Below are positions 5,481 through 6,566 of a stretch of 6,566 nucleotides of DNA, piece after piece (positions within the stretch are counted from its first letter, which is position 1; every line of letters starts with the position of its first letter). The translations under genes were made by a program, and so were the position numbers. The stretch covers positions 1-6,566 of the forward strand of contig JAOPYP010000063.1 in assembly GCA_025964635.1 (NCBI GenBank). The letters run 5' to 3'. The DNA comes from Actinomycetes bacterium. GTDB lineage: Bacteria; Actinomycetota; Actinomycetes; Streptosporangiales; Streptosporangiaceae. The notes under the pieces were generated by a model that worked only from the letters and a program-made list of their open reading frames with translations, had not been told where the DNA came from and made no database searches.

Positions 5481-6139
5481 TCGATGTGACCGAGGAGATC
5501 AGCGCGGTCCGCCGCGAGGTGGGCGGCCGGGTGCTGGAGGCCGGAAAGGCCCGGGTGGTCACGGTGTCCCGCAGCTACCCGGCCGAGCTCGCCGACGTCT
5601 GGGACGCCTGCACCAACCCGGAACGCATCCCGCGCTGGTTCCTGCCGGTGAGCGGGGAGCTGAAGGAGGGCGGCCGGTACCAGCTGGAGGGCAACGCGGG
5701 CGGCACCGTCACCCACTGCGACCCGCCGCACGGCTTCGACGCGACCTGGGAGATGGGCGGCGACATAAGCTGGATCGAGCTGCGGCTGGCCGACGAGGGC
5801 AGCGGCCGGACCCTCTTCCGGCTGGGCCACATCGCGCATGTGGACGACGAGCGGTGGGCGCAGTTCGGCCCCGGTGCGGTCGGGGTGGGCTGGGACAGCG
5901 GCCTAATCGGCCTGTACCTGCACCTGACCACCCGGCAGGCGGTGAACCCAGCCAAGGTGGCCGAGTGGTCCGCGTCCGAGGAGGGCCACCGGTTCCTGAC
6001 CGCGTCCAGCGACGCCTGGTATGAGGCGAGCGTGGCCTTCGGCACCGCCCCGGCCGAGGCCCGGGCCGCTGCCGACCGCACCGCCGCGTTTTACACCGGC
6101 ACGCCCGAGCCCGGCGCCGGGGCCGACCAGCACGGCTGA
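5477..6139 (+). CDS. SRPBCC / AHSA1-domain protein
   Basis: The 220-residue product has the START-like fold of the AHSA1 (activator of Hsp90 ATPase homologue) group. Visible signatures are SRSYPAELADVWDACTNPER (31-50) with IPRWFLP after it, the glycine turn LKEGGRY, then TVTHCDPP and a WE-G strand, and the C-terminal helix region GVGWDSGLIGLYLHL (about 138-152). These proteins bind hydrophobic ligands in a helix-grip cavity; most bacterial members have no proven reaction. The extra ~60 residues after the domain (AEWSASEEGHRFLTASSDAWYEA...) are typical of the actinobacterial subgroup. GGAGGAAG (5463-5470) sits about seven bases before the ATG, within the arsR 3' end. The 4-bp overlap implies co-transcription and coupling with the regulator. 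A chaperone role is not implied by the domain name. Confidence 0.88.
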   Translation: MIDVTEEISAVRREVGGRVLEAGKARVVTVSRSYPAELADVWDACTNPERIPRWFLPVSGELKEGGRYQLEGNAGGTVTHCDPPHGFDATWEMGGDISWIELRLADEGSGRTLFRLGHIAHVDDERWAQFGPGAVGVGWDSGLIGLYLHLTTRQAVNPAKVAEWSASEEGHRFLTASSDAWYEASVAFGTAPAEARAAADRTAAFYTGTPEPGAGADQHG

Positions 6140-6289
6140 CCGGCCGCTACGATTCCCTCATCAATGGTCACATGTTGCGACGATCACTGAAATCCGCCCC
6201 GGGCGGTCCGCGGGCCAGTCACCAGATCTGGGCAGTTGGCCGCAAGGGACTTGCCAATTGGGCTGGACTGACGCTTAATACTGCAACGG

Positions 6290-6306
6290 CACCTGATGAT
6301 CAGGTG
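6290..6306. promoter_or_regulatory. Perfect 17-bp palindrome (operator candidate)
   Basis: CACCTGATGATCAGGTG has 8-bp arms around a single central G. It lies about 10 bases downstream of a possible -10 (TTAATA, 6275-6280) and 149 bases before the next start codon. Its length and symmetry suit a dimeric repressor of TetR or GntR type, but no such regulator gene is in the window. Confidence 0.45.
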
Positions 6307-6383
6307 ATGCTTGACGGTTTCCAGGGTCGACCCCGGCCCGCTCCGGTCGGTGGGGCAGATCTGGGGTGCTAGGGCCGCTGGGA

Positions 6384-6430
6384 ATGATCTAACAAATCAT
6401 CACTGGTGCCGGATACACCAGAATTATTAT
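6384..6430 (+). promoter_or_regulatory. Two tandem dyads and -10 before the secreted-protein gene
   Basis: ATGAT-N7-ATCAT (6384-6400) and CTGGTG-N7-CACCAG (6403-6421) lie side by side, each with a seven-base centre. TATTAT (6425-6430) follows and would start transcription near 6437, just ahead of the AGGGAGG ribosome binding site. The expected -35 position falls inside the second dyad and has no consensus, so an activator or alternative sigma factor may be needed. The dyads are short, and chance cannot be excluded. Confidence 0.35.
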
Positions 6431-6454
6431 GGCCCATGTAAGGGAGGCAGATCG

Positions 6455-6566
6455 ATGTCTGTCGGCAGCCTGCGCTGGCGCGCGACGTTAGCGCTCGGGG
6501 CGGCGGCCGCCGCGGTGCTCGCACTGGCGGTGCCTGCGGGCGCCAGCACCGGCACGGCGGCGATCA
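6455..6566 (+). CDS. Secreted protein, N-terminus only (runs off the window)
   Basis: ATG 6455 is preceded by AGGGAGG (6441-6447) at seven bases, a strong ribosome binding site. The 37 codons present encode a clear Sec signal peptide: a short basic region (RWR, 7-9), a hydrophobic stretch of about 18 residues (TLALGAAAAAVLALAVPA) and an AGA-S type cleavage point near residue 30. The mature part is outside the window, so the function is unknown. Codon 12 is TTA (6488-6490), the rarest leucine codon in Streptomyces-like genomes, where it makes expression depend on the bldA tRNA. Confidence 0.75.
   Translation, partial: MSVGSLRWRATLALGAAAAAVLALAVPAGASTGTAAI

Larger units (their letters stand above)
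6140..6454. other. 315-base intergenic regulatory region
   Basis: No credible gene lies here, although short frames cross it. It carries three dyads (6290-6306, 6384-6400, 6403-6421) and two possible promoter cores: TTGCCA (6251-6256) with TTAATA (6275-6280, 18-base spacer), and TATTAT (6425-6430). The density of symmetric sites suggests controlled expression of the following secreted-protein gene. Confidence 0.5.

Noticed and set aside
1..6566. CRISPR array, rRNA, riboswitch or insertion sequence with terminal repeats
   Set aside because: No regularly spaced direct repeats, no rRNA signatures, no recognisable riboswitch core and no transposase motif were seen on either strand.

Overview
The window is GC-rich with strongly GC-biased third codon positions, actinomycete-style secretion signals and several start codons that look leaderless. 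All of this points to a soil-type actinobacterium; the genus cannot be read from the sequence. It holds six supportable genes, one complete secreted protein among them and one that runs off the right edge, plus several gene fragments and one half tRNA gene.

Layout, left to right. Positions 28-213 encode a short C-terminal-like piece of an actinobacterial protein family. Positions 653-2410 encode a secreted Asp-box (BNR) beta-propeller of the sialidase superfamily, closed by a 17-bp perfect terminator hairpin. Positions 2459-3184 contain no intact gene but hold debris of mobile DNA: a minus-strand remnant resembling the C-terminus of a site-specific integrase, and a plus-strand remnant of the first ~29 codons of a relaxase. 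On the minus strand, a merR-type regulator (4593-4150) and an extended-SDR NAD(P)-dependent reductase (4153-3185) form a two-gene operon with an ATGA overlap, behind a MerR-type dyad promoter. A possible 32-codon gene diverges from it. Positions 4864-4908 (minus) match exactly the 3' 45 nucleotides (anticodon loop to CCA) of a tRNA-Pro(GGG), with no 5' half. This is the classic scar of tRNA-targeted site-specific integration.

Right of this scar, an arsR-type regulator and an SRPBCC/AHSA1-domain gene form a second operon, also with an ATGA overlap. Its AT-rich promoter appears to give a leaderless GTG start. The last 427 bases hold a regulatory region with a perfect 17-bp palindrome and two further dyads, followed by the start of a secreted protein that has a TTA codon in its signal peptide.

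I see no convincing new multi-gene system. The most noteworthy signal is the combination of tRNA-Pro half, integrase remnant and relaxase remnant. It suggests this segment was assembled around one or more integrative/conjugative elements that have mostly decayed, leaving two small regulator-enzyme operons as neighbours or cargo.
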